From positions 24,175,001-24,239,000 of the forward strand of contig CM049398.1 of assembly GCA_026929865.2 (NCBI GenBank): a DNA stretch of 64,000 nt, in the 5' to 3' direction. A program made the position numbers and the translations under genes. Shown piece by piece: positions 1 to 24,450 of this stretch; position 1 is the first letter of the stretch; each line of letters starts with the position of its first letter. Under the pieces are notes generated by a model. It had not been told where the DNA came from and did no database searches. It saw only the letters and a list, made by a program, of their open reading frames with translations. The DNA comes from Hyperoplus lanceolatus. Its lineage: Eukaryota; Chordata; Actinopteri; Uranoscopiformes; Ammodytidae.

Positions 1-170
1 GTTAAATACAAACTGCGACTCCCCAACACAAAGCCACATGCACACAGTAGTACTGAGCCTGGCAGTATGAGGTACACGCACACACGCACACACATTCAGA
101 TACAATTGTGCTGTAATAAAATGCCCCAAAAACTAAATCAAACATCATTCCGCTAATAAAAGTTCCATCC

Positions 171-192
171 TCTCTCTCTCTCTCTCTCTCTC

Positions 193-253
<61 letters not shown>
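171..253. repeat. compound (TC)n(AC)n microsatellite
   Basis: A (TC) run at about 171-193 is followed directly by an (AC) run at about 196-253. All long reading frames across it are repeat-encoded. Confidence 0.95.
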
Positions 254-254
<1 letters not shown>

Positions 255-893
255 TTTAGCTCTTTATCAACACAGACAGACGAGGCAAGACGCCAGAATC
301 AATAAAAAAAGTAACACCTGTCTGGAGCCGCAGGTTGGAGGAAAGAGAGGATGTGGTAGGTCAACCAGTGAATAAGACATCTGTCATGAAAAAAAAATCC
401 TTATGGCCTAAAATGTAAAAGCAAAGCCCTAAAACCAACATTTACAACTGAGCGCAGACTGCATTATCACATAAAAAGTGGCAGAAAGGAGGGCTATTAT
501 GGGAGTAGTGGGGAGAGTAAAGGCTGCATGGAGAAGCAAAAACAGGAGGCTATCAAACAGCCTGTGTGTTCCTGATTGTCTGTGGTAGAGCTGTCGCCTT
601 TGATACATATACCAAACTCTAATGTTGACTCTGATTTTTATTGGAGATGTGAAAAGATGAAAGAGAACGAGGAAGGACACATGCAAAAGAAGGCAGAGCA
701 TGTTTATTTTTCCGATTTTGCAAGACAGTATGACGTGAATTCAGATATACAGTGTGCACCAATCCACAATAAAACCCATTAGACCATAATATATAAGATA
801 TTAGTCATGCATGAGGAGCAAACACACTTTACAAACAGGTCCACACACAGATAGGCACAGTTTCTATACGTGCACAGAGAGACCAACACGAAT

Positions 894-903
894 ACACACA
901 CGC

Positions 904-938
<35 letters not shown>
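894..938. repeat. (CA)n microsatellite
   Basis: An interrupted (CA) run of about 45 bp inside barx2 intron 1. Confidence 0.9.
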
Positions 939-940
<2 letters not shown>

Positions 941-1355
941 AGACACTGCCTTGGGCTCATCATGACATCATGGTAAGGTGCTGAGGTCATCACTAATCCT
1001 CTCCAACGTGAGATTGCTGCTATTGCAACAGGTCTAGACAAGAAGACCTAATTTCTCCGGCAAGATGCTCTCGCTCTCTGTTTCATATCTTTCCTATTTC
1101 AGTTGTTTAATTCCAGGTAAATCAGATCTGTATATGATTTTATTTTACTGATATGAAGGAATCATCTGGTTAAAATATTGAACTATTCTTCTATGATTCA
1201 CAGAGTGGTAGAACAAGGAAAGCATTAGTGGTGTCATTCTAAATAGGGGAAGAAACTCCTTGTTATTTTTTTCTTTGCGATTTTCAGGAAATCTTTTGTC
1301 AACAGAAAGCTTGAAAATGTCTCCGGACAGTCCCTCAGTGGGGGAGTGCGAGAGT

Positions 1356-1479
<124 letters not shown>

Positions 1480-2596
1480 ACGCAAAGAGGGAAATGTCAG
1501 CCCCTGTGGTGTCTTTTCCACTGACAGCTATGCCGTCTCTCTGACACGCTGTTGACAAGTGCCAGTGTCCTGTCAATAGGCTACAAATAAACTGTTTGAG
1601 TAGCTGCATGAGCGCAACTCAGCCCCGCGCAAACCCACACTGATACTCTTGATAATCACGGTCGGAATGTAAGGACAGACACAAGTGCTTATGGTGGTTT
1701 GCCATTGCAGAAAGCATACCTGCTAAGAATAGACCCAGATGAGCCATTTGTTTTAGCATTCCTTCTCGATAACAGTCATTTTGCAGTATTGGTCCTGCAG
1801 GTTATCAGGATATAATTGTTATTGAATGCACAACATTTATTTTTAAATATTTGCATCAAGTAAAGCGGGAGGTTTCTTTTCTTACAACTGCATGACAGAT
1901 GCCATCAATGCAGCAAGAATGAGAAGTTATGAGCCTATGAGTTTTACCACGCCCGCCAACTGCCAATCAAAACATCCGCAATTCTCTCACCTTTCTCGGC
2001 AACGGGATGCTGATACGGATGATTCACCGCTTAGCAACGACAAGTGGAAATGCACTTTTGCTATGATTTGGGTATAAACTGTGTGTGTTGACAGCTAGAG
2101 AGGCACTAAACTAAACAGCTTATTTTATTTTGTAGGCCTTGCCCTTTGAGTGCAATTCAAACAGTGGCATTGTGGGCAAGGCAACGTCTTTATCTGTACT
2201 AACTCAAGGCTTTCATTAGAATCATCCACGTTCAGGACATGATAGTTTGGAGCAATTTACGGTAAAAGGAAAGGCGTAAAGGAGCATCTGCTTAAGTTTG
2301 TTTTCATTTTACCCAGGCACACTAACAAACTCCTCAATATGAACTATAATCCTAGGCAAAAGGCATTGTGTTAAACACGAGCGTTAACTGTTTACTCTGA
2401 GCCCTTTATCCGCGCAAGTCTTCCTGTTGAAGCTAAAAATCAGCCTGTTGCCCAAACTACTTTGGGAACAGATTTATTGCTGATCCTTTGTCAAAGTAGA
2501 GACGTCTGATGGAAGTGGGTGTGCTGAAATGACGGGGAGATGACAGGTTGTCAAACATACTCCTTAACCGAAGACAGAATATGTGTGTGCATTTTG

Positions 2597-2626
2597 TCTT
2601 TGTGTGTGTGTGTGTGTGTGTGTGTA
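2597..2626. repeat. short (GT)n microsatellite
   Basis: A GT run of roughly 25 bp. A (TTTTC)n run lies nearby at about 2827-2855. Confidence 0.8.
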
Positions 2627-3539
2627 TACTTTCCTGTGTGTGTTGACAGGGGTGTAATCAACCTTCTCAAGCCATGCTTTATGCTTAATGGGAGAGGTTA
2701 TTGTCTGCAGCAGATCAGGGTTTAAGATGGGATGAAAACCCTTTTGCTCACCTGGATTTCATCAATAAGCCCTCAGCCAGTACCATACCAGTACCCTGCG
2801 GCCCTCTGGCTTGCACACACTCCTGATTTTCTTTTTCTTTTCTTTTCTTTTCTTTTGATTTATATGTTTCACTGTGCCGTTAAGTGAGATTACAACACAG
2901 TTGATCTTAGAAAGCACCACTAAACACCAGACCCTGTGTCCCGCTGAGGGAAAAGACAAATAACATACTGTTACCTGCCATTACATTGTCTACTGGTTGG
3001 CACCAGGTCAGGGCTCATTGTCCCCGATCCTCTTTTAACTGACAGCGAATTAACGCTACAGTTATTGTCAACTTTAACCGTACACAATATCGTCTTTATT
3101 TAATTTCAGATGCACAATTATGGACTTAGAATGAATTGTCACGGGACACATTCGATAATGTTGGTATGTTTTGAGTGACATACCAGTAATAAACCAAACA
3201 AAAACAATGAATTTCTTCTTCAGGCAACATTACTGGCATCCCTGTCTTTCAGCGGCCTCCGCTGGCAGCAGGGGGTCATAGCATCCCTTTCCTTTTGCAG
3301 AATGAAGCGGTTAACTTTCACTGTTCACGGGGCCACGCAGGGGCCAGGCCAGCCTTACCAGGGCTGTAAGCCTGCCAGCTTCTATATCAAGCGCTAAAAG
3401 CCATTGATGTCAGGGAATATACTGTGTCTCACACCCCCGCAGCCACAAATAAATGGTGGGCACAGTGTTCTGATATGCAGGGGTGGGTTACTCTATCCAT
3501 CCCAACAGAGGGGTGCCAGTCATAGTGCCCTCCAGCATA

Positions 3540-3740
3540 CGCCAAATTCATATCAGGGGGATGAGGGAATCGCTTCCCCCTATTTTTATCCAGCCACCGC
3601 TGTCATCATCAAATTGCAGTGGCTATTATTTCAGACTTTAGAGCAATTACCCCTAATGGTTACTAGAGTGTGCAGTAGCCATTTGAGTTGTTTGGCCTTA
3701 TCTGGAGTTGCAATTATGAATCAGTCGAGAGAGGTTTTGT
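3540..3740. promoter_or_regulatory. candidate intronic regulatory block in barx2
   Basis: Non-repetitive sequence with clustered homeodomain-type ATTA/TAAT cores and no transposon signature, about 1.3-1.5 kb downstream of barx2 exon 1. The appearance resembles vertebrate conserved noncoding elements, but conservation was not tested. Confidence 0.2.
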
Positions 3741-5010
3741 TTTGACAAGGTGACATGCACTGTGCCAAGTGTGCTCTGTCAGACAAGATTAGTCATTTCT
3801 AAGTAAAAGAGACAGCTAAAGGGCAGCGATATCTTTGACTATATCACTATCATCGAGATCTATATGCTCACACATCTTGCTGAAAAATAAATGAGGGAAC
3901 TTTATGGACTTCTAAGACTTGGGAAGACAATGATTATCATTGAACTGAATCCAGTTTAAAATGTATTGATTAAATCACTAGTTTGTAGGCGTTCTATATT
4001 TCCTTCCTTATCATCAAGTTGGTTAAGCTTGAAGTATAATTATTTTTATACAGGGTGGTATGAGTAACCACACTGTAAATTAGTCTGTTATATTAGCACT
4101 AAAAAGATGCAATTTCCAACATTTGTCCTGCATCAGCAAAACTAATTTGTAGAGGCATTTGGTTAAGCAGAACAGCCATATTAATTAGAGTAAATGAGAC
4201 CCAATGGACTAAAGGTTATGGCTTATAAACCATGGGCTTCTGGAGTGAGATTTGGCCTACATATTTACAAACTGCCCCACTGCCTTTACACTGGACTTAT
4301 CGATGCAGGCATCCGTCCTGCTTGAGCCCGACAAAAGCCCTGAAGCATCGCTGACATTCACTTACTTCTACATGTCTTTGATTCTCAACACTTAGCACTT
4401 GACTGCAGTGATTTATAATGTACAGAACGAGGAAGTTGAAGCCGGTGGCGCAACTTTAGGAGTAGAGATGGATGAAATCATTGTGATTTAATTTAAGCTG
4501 CACCTTGAAAAAGGAAACACCAGATGCAAACCTACACATTGAAGTGACGATGATTTTGAGCATGCGCCATGAACAACACAAATATCAATATGTTTAATTG
4601 CACAGTTGTAATGAAGGGGAATTATATTTTTAATTTCTGAAGTATTACAACTGTAAGGCACTAACACACATGTTGTCAATACATCAAGACAAACCGATCT
4701 CAGCGCAGCCTTACAACGTTCACCCGTCTAATGTAGGACGTGAACGTTTTGCACTGTAAATTCCCATTCCCTAATTCATGCATCAATCAAATTAAAAGCC
4801 TTTATTTTAACATTTTAACAACAATTTAAAAAAAAAATGCTTATAATGAAATTGATCTCGTGCGTAAAAGTGTAACAACTGTTACAAATGTCATCCCGTG
4901 AAGGTACAAATGCTACTAATTACCTTTTCAATTATTGTTATGACATTAGTTTCGACCTAATTATTGAAACAAAACATGTAAACAAAACGAAAGCCAGAGA
5001 GTCCACTCAC

Positions 5011-5197
5011 CCGAACATGAATGAAGAGGCTTCGGTCGTACGATGAGTGAAGGACACACCGAATAGAGAGAAAGTTTCTCGAAATAATCACAGGTCTCCT
5101 TGGAGAGGATCTCGTCAATCATGAAAGTCTTGTACCTCCGCCTGGCCGCCTTCAGCTGCCCCGGGGAGGAGAGCCTCAACTCGGCTTGACAGTGCAT
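5011..5197 (-). CDS. barx2: BarH-like homeobox 2, first coding exon (partial gene)
   Basis: Homeodomain transcription factor of the BARX family, acting in the nucleus in craniofacial, muscle and epithelial development. Only exon 1 is in the window: 62 codons plus one base. The N-terminus contains ELRLSSPGQLKAARRRYKT and then FMIDEILSKETCDYFEKLSL, which match the start of vertebrate BARX2 nearly residue for residue; FMIDEILS resembles an eh1/FIL-type repression motif. The start is the ATG at 5197 (A at -3), which gives the MHC start of mammalian BARX2. The frame is open further upstream, but only from a TTG, so there is no ATG-initiated extension. The exon ends after TCG G with a strong GTGAGT donor at 5010-5005, in phase 1. 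The homeobox exons are outside the window. BARX1 is the alternative; the N-terminal wording favours BARX2. Confidence 0.9.
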
Positions 5198-5460
5198 GAT
5201 CTGTCCCTGTGTGCTATCTTCGTTGAACAATGAATTTTGATCGCTAACCGTTACGCAGCAGGTCTATCTAACCGTGTGTAAAAAGTCTGGACGGCTGGAG
5301 TTCATGCGTTGAAATAAGTCATTGTTTGCCGTGTGTAGCTTTCCCTGAAGTGGAGTAGTGACAAGCGGTCGCCTTCAAAACTTGAGCTGCGCAGAGCGAG
5401 CGTCACACTGGTAATGGAGTGACTGCGATCCGCGCTCACACCCACTGCTATATAAACCAT
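5198..5460 (-). promoter_or_regulatory. barx2: barx2 5' UTR and core promoter
   Basis: Read on the minus strand, a TATA-like TTTATATA lies at about 5447-5454, followed by CpG-containing sequence leading to the barx2 ATG at 5197. A start site near 5420 would give a 5' UTR of about 220 nt. The TATA motif is semi-palindromic (TATATAAA on plus), so it cannot orient the promoter alone; the downstream gene does. Start site position is inference. Confidence 0.5.
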
Positions 5461-5476
5461 CCCAGAACGCATCTCT

Positions 5477-5502
5477 ATCTCTCTCTCCCTCTCCCTCTCC
5501 CT

Positions 5503-5595
<93 letters not shown>
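5477..5595. repeat. (CT)n / (GA)n tract directly upstream of the barx2 TATA motif
   Basis: About 120 bp of CT on plus, GA on the barx2 sense strand, beginning with CCCT interruptions. It lies about 25 bp upstream of the TATA-like motif, a position where GAGA-type tracts can affect nucleosome occupancy. Confidence 0.95.
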
Positions 5596-5598
<3 letters not shown>

Positions 5599-7029
5599 CA
5601 AATACACTAATGTAGTCTACTATACAAATGGCCACCCCCCCACACACACACCACCTAATAACTTTTATCTCGTTCTCCATGACTGCTGTACCACTTGTTA
5701 ATTCGAAGCATGAGGTTTTTCGTCAGTTTTTCGTTAAATCGTCAGAATAAAAACACTGTCATCCAATAGTAAATAGTCTATATTACGTTCAAAGTTTCAG
5801 AACAAATCCAAAGGCCCCTGTGCTATTAATCCATTTCAGATTGACTACCTTTTATTTGTCTCAAACGTTGTATTTGAATTCTGTGTCGTTCACTAATTTA
5901 AATGTTGATACAAAAGCGACCTGATTTACTTAACTTATTGCGCACTTTATTCTAACTTTGATTTACACAGATCTAATCCATTCGATAGCCTATTTAAACT
6001 CTGGACTTTAATTGATAATACTTGAAGTGCAATAAAGCAGTCAGATTAATGGGTGTAGCCTATTTATTACTTTTTGGAAATTCTTAAACCCTTTGTGGTT
6101 GTGTCATGTAATAAAGTAGAAACTGCCCTTGTTAGGGTTGCCTATGAGGTTCAAACCGTTGCACGACTAACATTAAAACGGTTAACTTGTTTGTGTTGTC
6201 AAAATGTATATTATATTATTGTAAAATGAATAGTAATGATTAAAAAAAACATTTCACTGATGAAAAATTGGGAATTTCGTGTTGAATCGGTTTAATTATC
6301 ACTCGAGAAAAACAGCATAATTTGGAAGTTACCTGTAAATAAACAAAAAGCTATAGAAATAACTGTGGCTGATGGCCAAGTCGGTGGCGCAATTTTCTTT
6401 ATTGACTTGCCAAGTAAATTACGCACTAAGTAATTTATTACAAAACAGCAATTGCGCGCGCCAGCTTGACAAGAAAAAGAGATAGGCAATCACTTTAAGT
6501 CCCGCGAAAAAAGAACAATACCTTTTTTTTCAAAGTTCTTGCTCGGCACAGCAGAAGTTTCATACAAAAAATACTCAGGTCAGACGGGCTTTTGGAAAAT
6601 GTACGGTAGGTTAGGGCTGATGAGTCTAATATTTATGTGAGGAAATAGACTAGGCTATACGGGCACGATCAAATCCCATGACAGATTTCTCTCTCATCGT
6701 TCCCCTCCATGAAAACACACTTTTGAAGGCTACCATTTCCATCGTTTTATTTTCTATAATTCTTCGATTTATAGAAAACGAAAACAATGTCTAGGCCTAT
6801 GATGTCTACTGTAATAGTAGGAATGTAGGCCTATTGTTGTACTTATTTTATGTACTACTTGTCTATATGTAAGAACTCCTTCAGCTGTTGCATATTTTAG
6901 TAGGCTAGTGAATTAGTTTGAAAGAGTTAATAAGAAGTGTTTGGTAACGGACAACCTTTTTTTTTTTTAAAAGGACTGTACAAATTGTTGCCTAATTGAC
7001 CTGACTATGAGGAAATCCTGTGCAGCCCC

Positions 7030-7350
7030 AGGGTTTACAGCAAGTAGCCTACAGTCGGTGTCCCCGGGTGTGTGTGCGCGCAGAGGGGGAGACAGATTAT
7101 CATCACAGGAATTGAGACCAAATTAAAGTCGCTCGCGGCTCGTGCCTCCGCAGCAGCCGTGTTTAAAGGGCGGAGGATTATGGAGGAGGAAATATGATGG
7201 GAGCTCCGCATGGGAAAGCAGTTCTTTACAGAGGTTTTGATGGCTTGATCAAAGAGGGCGAGATGAGAACAACTGCTGTGGAGCGCATTTTTACTTTTGG
7301 AGGATCGGGCGGAGACGGGGGAAGTCACTGCGGGGGTGGGGGACGTGGTG
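7030..7350. promoter_or_regulatory. CpG-rich block upstream of barx2
   Basis: GC- and CpG-rich DNA in AT-rich surroundings, about 2 kb upstream of the barx2 ATG. It includes homeodomain/GATA-like cores (GATTATCATC) and a plus-strand open frame at 7194-7385 with no recognisable domain and a Gly-rich end that looks compositional. An unmethylated promoter or enhancer island is the simplest reading. Confidence 0.3.
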
Positions 7351-7764
7351 CTGTAAGTGTAACCTTTAAAATCAAAGTATTTTAACTAAAATTATCTGAT
7401 AGGTTTAGTGTAAATATGCTCACTTAATTGTCTTCTTAATTTTGCTTGTCAATTTGTAGTCTACTAAGAGAAATGTATGACTTCAATAATTTAATTTAGG
7501 CTATAATATCCCCCCAAAAAATGGGATCATCCCAAATAATAGTAATATATTTTCACATATTTTAAAGAAAGTAATGAGTGAAAATCCAAAGTCCATGACC
7601 TGCTTATATAGTTATTGGCTTATATCTCGGGCAACCAATGAACCCAACAACCTGAGGTGGTGTCAAGATCCCGGAATCACGGCTGCAGGCATCTTGACAC
7701 TTGTGGTCTGCTGGAGGAGGGAGGGAGGGCCTCTGGATGTTTGGGACTGAATCGTTTCAGGAGA

Positions 7765-7800
7765 CACACACGCTTCTATATAAAGTCCACACGGCAGCGG
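7765..7800 (+). promoter_or_regulatory. candidate plus-strand TATA promoter
   Basis: TATATAAAG sits at about 7777-7785, with a CCAAT core about 140 bp upstream (ACCAATGA near 7634). No coding exon follows; the first ATG downstream near 7971 opens only about 34 codons. It could start a noncoding transcript divergent from barx2, or be chance. Confidence 0.2.
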
Positions 7801-9433
7801 CTACTGAGCGGCCTCTCTAATCCGTCCGCTCCAGGGTTGGAGACGCCAGGCAGATCAACCAATTAAAAGAGTTATGCCACAGCCAGAAGCGTAATAAGGG
7901 CCTTCCTAGTACCGACAACAAACAGAGGATACTCTCCATTAGAGCGATAGGGGAGCAACATCAGAATGCCACCCGACACGAGGCAGATTTCAGGCAAGAC
8001 AGAGCTTAGTGCAGAGGGTGCAAATGCACCTCCACTTTGGGACACCGGGAGATTTATTGGGGGGATATAGTTGTCGATACAGCAGGGGAACCGCTGTTAG
8101 TGGCATAAGCACTTTCGGAAGGGTAGATTATGACCTTAACACGGACACATTAAGTGATTTGATCATCACTTCGTTGTGAGCTCGTCTGAACAGAGACACT
8201 GGGGGGCATCAACTCTGAAGGCAACACAAGATGTTCAGGATCAAAGTGCTACTAATTCTGGGATGCGACAATAGTTCTACTTCTGTCACATCTGTAAAAT
8301 CACCAAAAGCTGCGCCATTTACAAAGTGGTGTAAAGACTCCTCGCATCAAAGGAAACAAGATATGGCTGCGTTCGACTCTGGCGAACAAGAGTAAACCTG
8401 GTCATAATTGCATGCTGTAAAGTGAACAGGGTGGGTGTCAAATCCATGTAAAGACTTGAAAGCATCTTAAATAGAAAGGTCAAATGTAGGAGCTGATCAT
8501 GTGGCTCCGTTATATTTAACATCTTAATTGATTCAATAAAAGGATGTGTGTGGCGCCACCTGTAGATTACTTCATAACCCACTGCACAAGCCTATTAGTT
8601 TCACCGTTGGCCATTTATAGGTGCAGATAAAGCCTTGTGTGCATGCATCACGGTGTGTATAGCATCAACATACAATAGCTCAGTTAGTTATTAGCCTTGG
8701 TCACATATGCAAAGAGCTGTAAATAGCCATCAAGATCAACAGCCAACGCCCAGGCATTTGTGTCCTGGCCACATAAAAAGACAATGCATCAATCAAATGA
8801 AAGGACCTTTATAATAATGAAAATGTTCCTCATAAAACAGTTTGTCTTACAGACTAAGAATAAAAAAAACTTAAATAAAGCCTATATTAGAAAGAGGTCA
8901 CATGGTCTAACATTAAGAAAGGATATAGTGCCCTATTGCAGTAAAATTGGTGCTGGTGGAATCATTAGCTGAAAAGTGTTTTTTTGTTTGCAGTGTACCT
9001 GAAGAATTTTTAAAATTATGGAAGCACCATTTAAATACTATCTCAATAACATAAAAACTGTCCAATATCCAAATTTTTTCTTCCAAAATGTCATGTATGA
9101 TTTTTTTCTTTTTTGCTCTCATGACAATACATTTTTTGTTCGCATGACAATAAATTGTCTCACATTTTCACAACATCTGTGAGGAAAAACTCACAAGAAT
9201 ACAATTTTTTAAAAATGCCTTAAAAAGTAAAAACAAAAAAAATGTTGTAAGGCATAAGTTATCAAATCTTCAAAGTGGTAAGATCATGTACAAACAACCT
9301 GAGTACACATGTGAATTTGTCAACATAATTCATGATCTTTTTTCTTTCTTTTTTTGTGTGGAAACTGTCCGTAAGTTTCTGGAGAACTGAAGTCTTTACA
9401 AGAAAAACTTTTTTTTTTTCTTCTTCCAGTGGC

Positions 9434-21236
<11,803 letters not shown>

Positions 21237-21420
21237 TTTATTACAGCAAATACTGGCCCTTTCCACACGATACAGCTGCTAACGTCTAGCGTTAAAAAAG
21301 TCGACCTGCGATATTTAAAAGGAAGGCCTGCCGTTAAGTAAAAATGTCGTAAAACCTGAGCTTCCGTCGTATTGAAAAGGAGCTACTTACGACACATAAG
21401 CTACGATACGGTAGGTATGT
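21237..21420 (-). promoter_or_regulatory. rbm7: rbm7 promoter region
   Basis: Sequence immediately upstream of the rbm7 ATG, moderately CpG-containing, with no clear TATA box at the expected distance, as is usual for housekeeping RNA-processing genes. The start site cannot be placed from sequence alone. Confidence 0.4.
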
Positions 21421-23626
21421 GTCTGCTGGGTTTTGTCATGGGTTTTGTGGGTGAGGGTGATTTAACCTGTTAAACTGCAAAAGGGCGTTTCTTCTAACAT
21501 CTTTTATTTTATTTGGGCGCTACAGCAGTGGTCTAAGGGAAAAACACAGACAAGCTGAACTGTTTTATCATTTAAACCGTTCATTTAAAATTGGGGTTCA
21601 CCTTTAGCAGGCCTAGGCTATATTTTAAGATATTGGTAGCCTAGATTAGCGAGTTAATTGCAAGGCTATAAAACAAAAAATAATAATGACAAATTCCTAT
21701 CACAATTTCCCAGAATTCAAGTTGAAAAAAGTCTAAAATGTGCACAATTACCGGAATAGCCTATAGCAAAGAGCAAAGCAGGACATCCTAACATTAGAGA
21801 AGCTGCTGTAAGAGAATGTCTGAAATGTTTTCCTGATGAATGATTTAGGCTTATGTTTTGCAGATTGACTAATTGATTTAGGATATGAACTAGGCTGTAT
21901 CACTTTGTTTATCGCCAACAGGTCAAAAGAGTGTGTGTGTGTGTGTGTGTAAGTAGGCCTATGCGTGGGTGAGGGAGAGAGATAGTGTATTGTATTTCAA
22001 TTGTGTAATGCTACCGCAAAGCCAATTGCACAGAAAAGGCCTTTTTTATAACAGACATTTTGACTTGTTGAATTACCATTAACAATGGCCCCCTCTATCT
22101 GTGTGTCTCAGTAAGCTATGACAGTGAGCCATCATGCACAATAACAGAACCATGAAACTGAAATAGCTAAATGATATGTATACATTCATTTTGTAATTTA
22201 TAAAAAAAAATAAAAATCTCACAGGCTATGCCTGGTTTACAAAGACAAGTCAAACAATCCCCACAACAGGTTAGGCTACAAATGTTGCCTTATGTATGCA
22301 CACACTCCACTCCAACTTTTCTTTGATATATTCTTATTATTTGTTTACTTTAACATTTTTAGTTAATATCCTTTTTTTAAAACGCAGACCCTGCTCTGCA
22401 CCGACATCTGCCTTTAGTAAAGATAATTTCTAACCTTCTACCTTTACTAATATAAAGTAATTTTTCTCTTCTATTCTGTTGAGCGGTTTGTTCAGTTTTA
22501 CTGTGACTGCCTTGCTGTTACACACGGATAAGTTTTTTTTTTTCTTTTTCTTTCTTACTCCGTGGCTCACTGTGATTTGGTCAGTGACTCAACCACCCGC
22601 AACCGAGTGCCTCTGGTGCCGGCTACATCATTGAGTGTGGAGGTCGAGAGAGTGAGTGTTGACTTCCACCCTAATCAGATGGACCTCTATGCCCATCCTC
22701 CATATTAATTAGATACATTTAAACTGTAATGATTTTCCCCTTCATGCCTGAGAAACATCCTCCCGGATTCTGGCCTGGTATAGCCCAAAGAAGAGAAACA
22801 GGTAATGGCACAGCAGCGCCAATTTGAAGGATGCTTTTCTTTTGTCTTTCCTCGCTGTGTAACTTCTGAAACAATCGGTGCTGACTGCTCTCTGTAGAAG
22901 AATCTACACCATAATGTATTTATTCCATGCAAGGTGCTGTTCACATAATTTATACTACTTGTGTGGCAATAAACACTGCAATTTAGCACCAAAACCTTGG
23001 CACTCATTGTGTCTTGTGGGACCTTTGCTGGTGTGCATAGTTGTTAACACTTGACGTATTGGATGTATTGGCTCTTTTCCACAAAATGCTTGTGATTTAA
23101 AATGGTGCAAGGTTGCGATGGAAGCAGTAAAATAGCCTAAACCATAAAAGCACACCTGTGCAGTATACTTTTTGATGACTCATGCCCTTGAATCTATTTT
23201 GGGTCCCTTCATTGCCATTACCCCATACATCTCTGTGAAGTATTTCCTCCTCCCTTTTTTATAACCACTGGAAGACATTCAGCAGAGCACTATGAAAGTG
23301 TTGTTCTTCAGGACAAAGTATACACTGTTGCAATGGAGGAAAAGGGGTAAGTAGATTGGAAGACGACTAGGCAGACCGGCTGAATCTGTAATGCCGCCAA
23401 TACTGCCTACATAAACTGGATACATTTTTTTGCTTTGCTAATTTACAAAAAAACATGTTTTTGATCACTAAATAGAAACATTTCTTATTCTATTATCATT
23501 TAAATCTCTTAACAACAATAACCATTATAAGTACTGCATACAAAGCCAGGTTGTAGAATCCAAAAAGTAGCAATAGATGGCAGCATTGATCCAATGTTAG
23601 AATGTTGACCCAATGTCCATTATGTT
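21421..23626. other. intergenic, no gene seen
   Basis: AT-rich DNA upstream of rbm7 with a short (GT)n at about 21932-21950. I see no exon with a recognisable domain. Confidence 0.5.
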
Positions 23627-24450
23627 AGAAACCACACCCCAAGCCAGAAATCTTGGTGTTGTTATAGACTCCGACTTGAATTTCAAGAAACACATAAAAT
23701 CAATTTATAAATCAGCCTACTACCACCTAAAAAAACATATCAAGAATTAAAGGGTTTATGTCTCAGCAAGATTTAGAAAAACTTGTCCATGCATTTATCT
23801 TTAGTAGACTTGACTACTGCAACAGTGTCCTTGCTGGCCTTCCAAAAAAATCTATCAGACAGCTTCAGCTAATTCAGAACGCTGCTGCCCGAGTCCTCAC
23901 TAGGACCAAAAAAGTAGATCACATTACCCCAGTTCTGAGGTCTTTACACTGGCTTCCAGTCACTCAAATAATTGATTTCAAAATACTGATGTTGGTTTAT
24001 AAAGCACTAAATGGTTTAGGGCCAAAATACATTACTGATCTGCTGATACGTTATGAACAGTCCAGAGCCCTTAGGTCGTCTGGGACAGGTCTACTTACAG
24101 TCCTTAGAGTTAGGACTAAACAAGGAGAAGCAGCTTTTAGTTATTATGCACCAAATCTCTGGAACAAACTCCCAGAGAACTCCCAGAGGTCTGCTGCAAC
24201 TCTCTGTTCTTTTAAATCGAGTCTGAAGACTTTTTTGTTTCCATTTTAACCTGCAATTTTCATTTTATTTGCTTCTTTTATTAGCTTTAAAATGTTTTTA
24301 AATCGAGTTTTCATTTTTTTATTTGCTTCTTTTATTCGCTTTTAAATGTTTTATAATGTGTTTTATGTATTCTAATCTTGCCCCTGTAAAGCAATTTGAG
24401 TGGCCTTGTGTCTGAATTGTGCTATATAAATAAACTTGCCTTGCCTTGCC
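23627..24450 (+). mobile_element. L2-clade LINE, 5'-truncated 3' end
   Basis: The last part of a reverse transcriptase ORF plus a 3' UTR ending GCTATATAAATAAACTTGCC with short TTGCC repeats, the usual L2-type tail in fish. The 5' end is truncated. No clear target duplication was found. Confidence 0.88.
23635..24249 (+). pseudogene. L2-type reverse transcriptase C-terminus, frameshifted
   Basis: The upstream frame reads ARNLGVVIDSDLNFKKHIK and stops near 23750. A second frame continues from about 23758: SRLDYCNSVLAGLP, LQLIQNAAARVLT, LHWLPVTQIIDFKILMLVYK and the APNLWNKLPE block, all standard for the C-terminal region of L2/CR1-group proteins. The catalytic YADD region is absent because of 5' truncation. 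At least one frameshift makes it dead. Confidence 0.88.

Larger units (their letters stand above)
5596..9433. other. intergenic region between barx2 and rbm7
   Basis: About 3.8 kb without a supported coding exon. It holds AT-rich unique DNA (5600-7000), a CpG-rich block (7030-7350), a plus-strand TATA-like site near 7775, and the probable rbm7 3' UTR at the right. On the minus strand below the rbm7 stop the nearest poly(A)-like hexamers I see are TATAAA at about 8813-8808 and a canonical AATAAA at about 8057-8052, so the rbm7 3' UTR could be 0.6-1.4 kb long. Confidence 0.6.

Noticed and set aside
5198-5230. N-terminal extension of the barx2 exon 1 frame by 11 residues
   Set aside because: The first codon of the extended frame is TTG, not ATG. 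The ATG at 5197 has a good context and gives the conserved BARX2 start.
7194-7385. Possible coding exon (63 codons, Gly-rich end)
   Set aside because: No recognisable domain and no supported partner exon; the Gly run comes from the G-rich CpG block.
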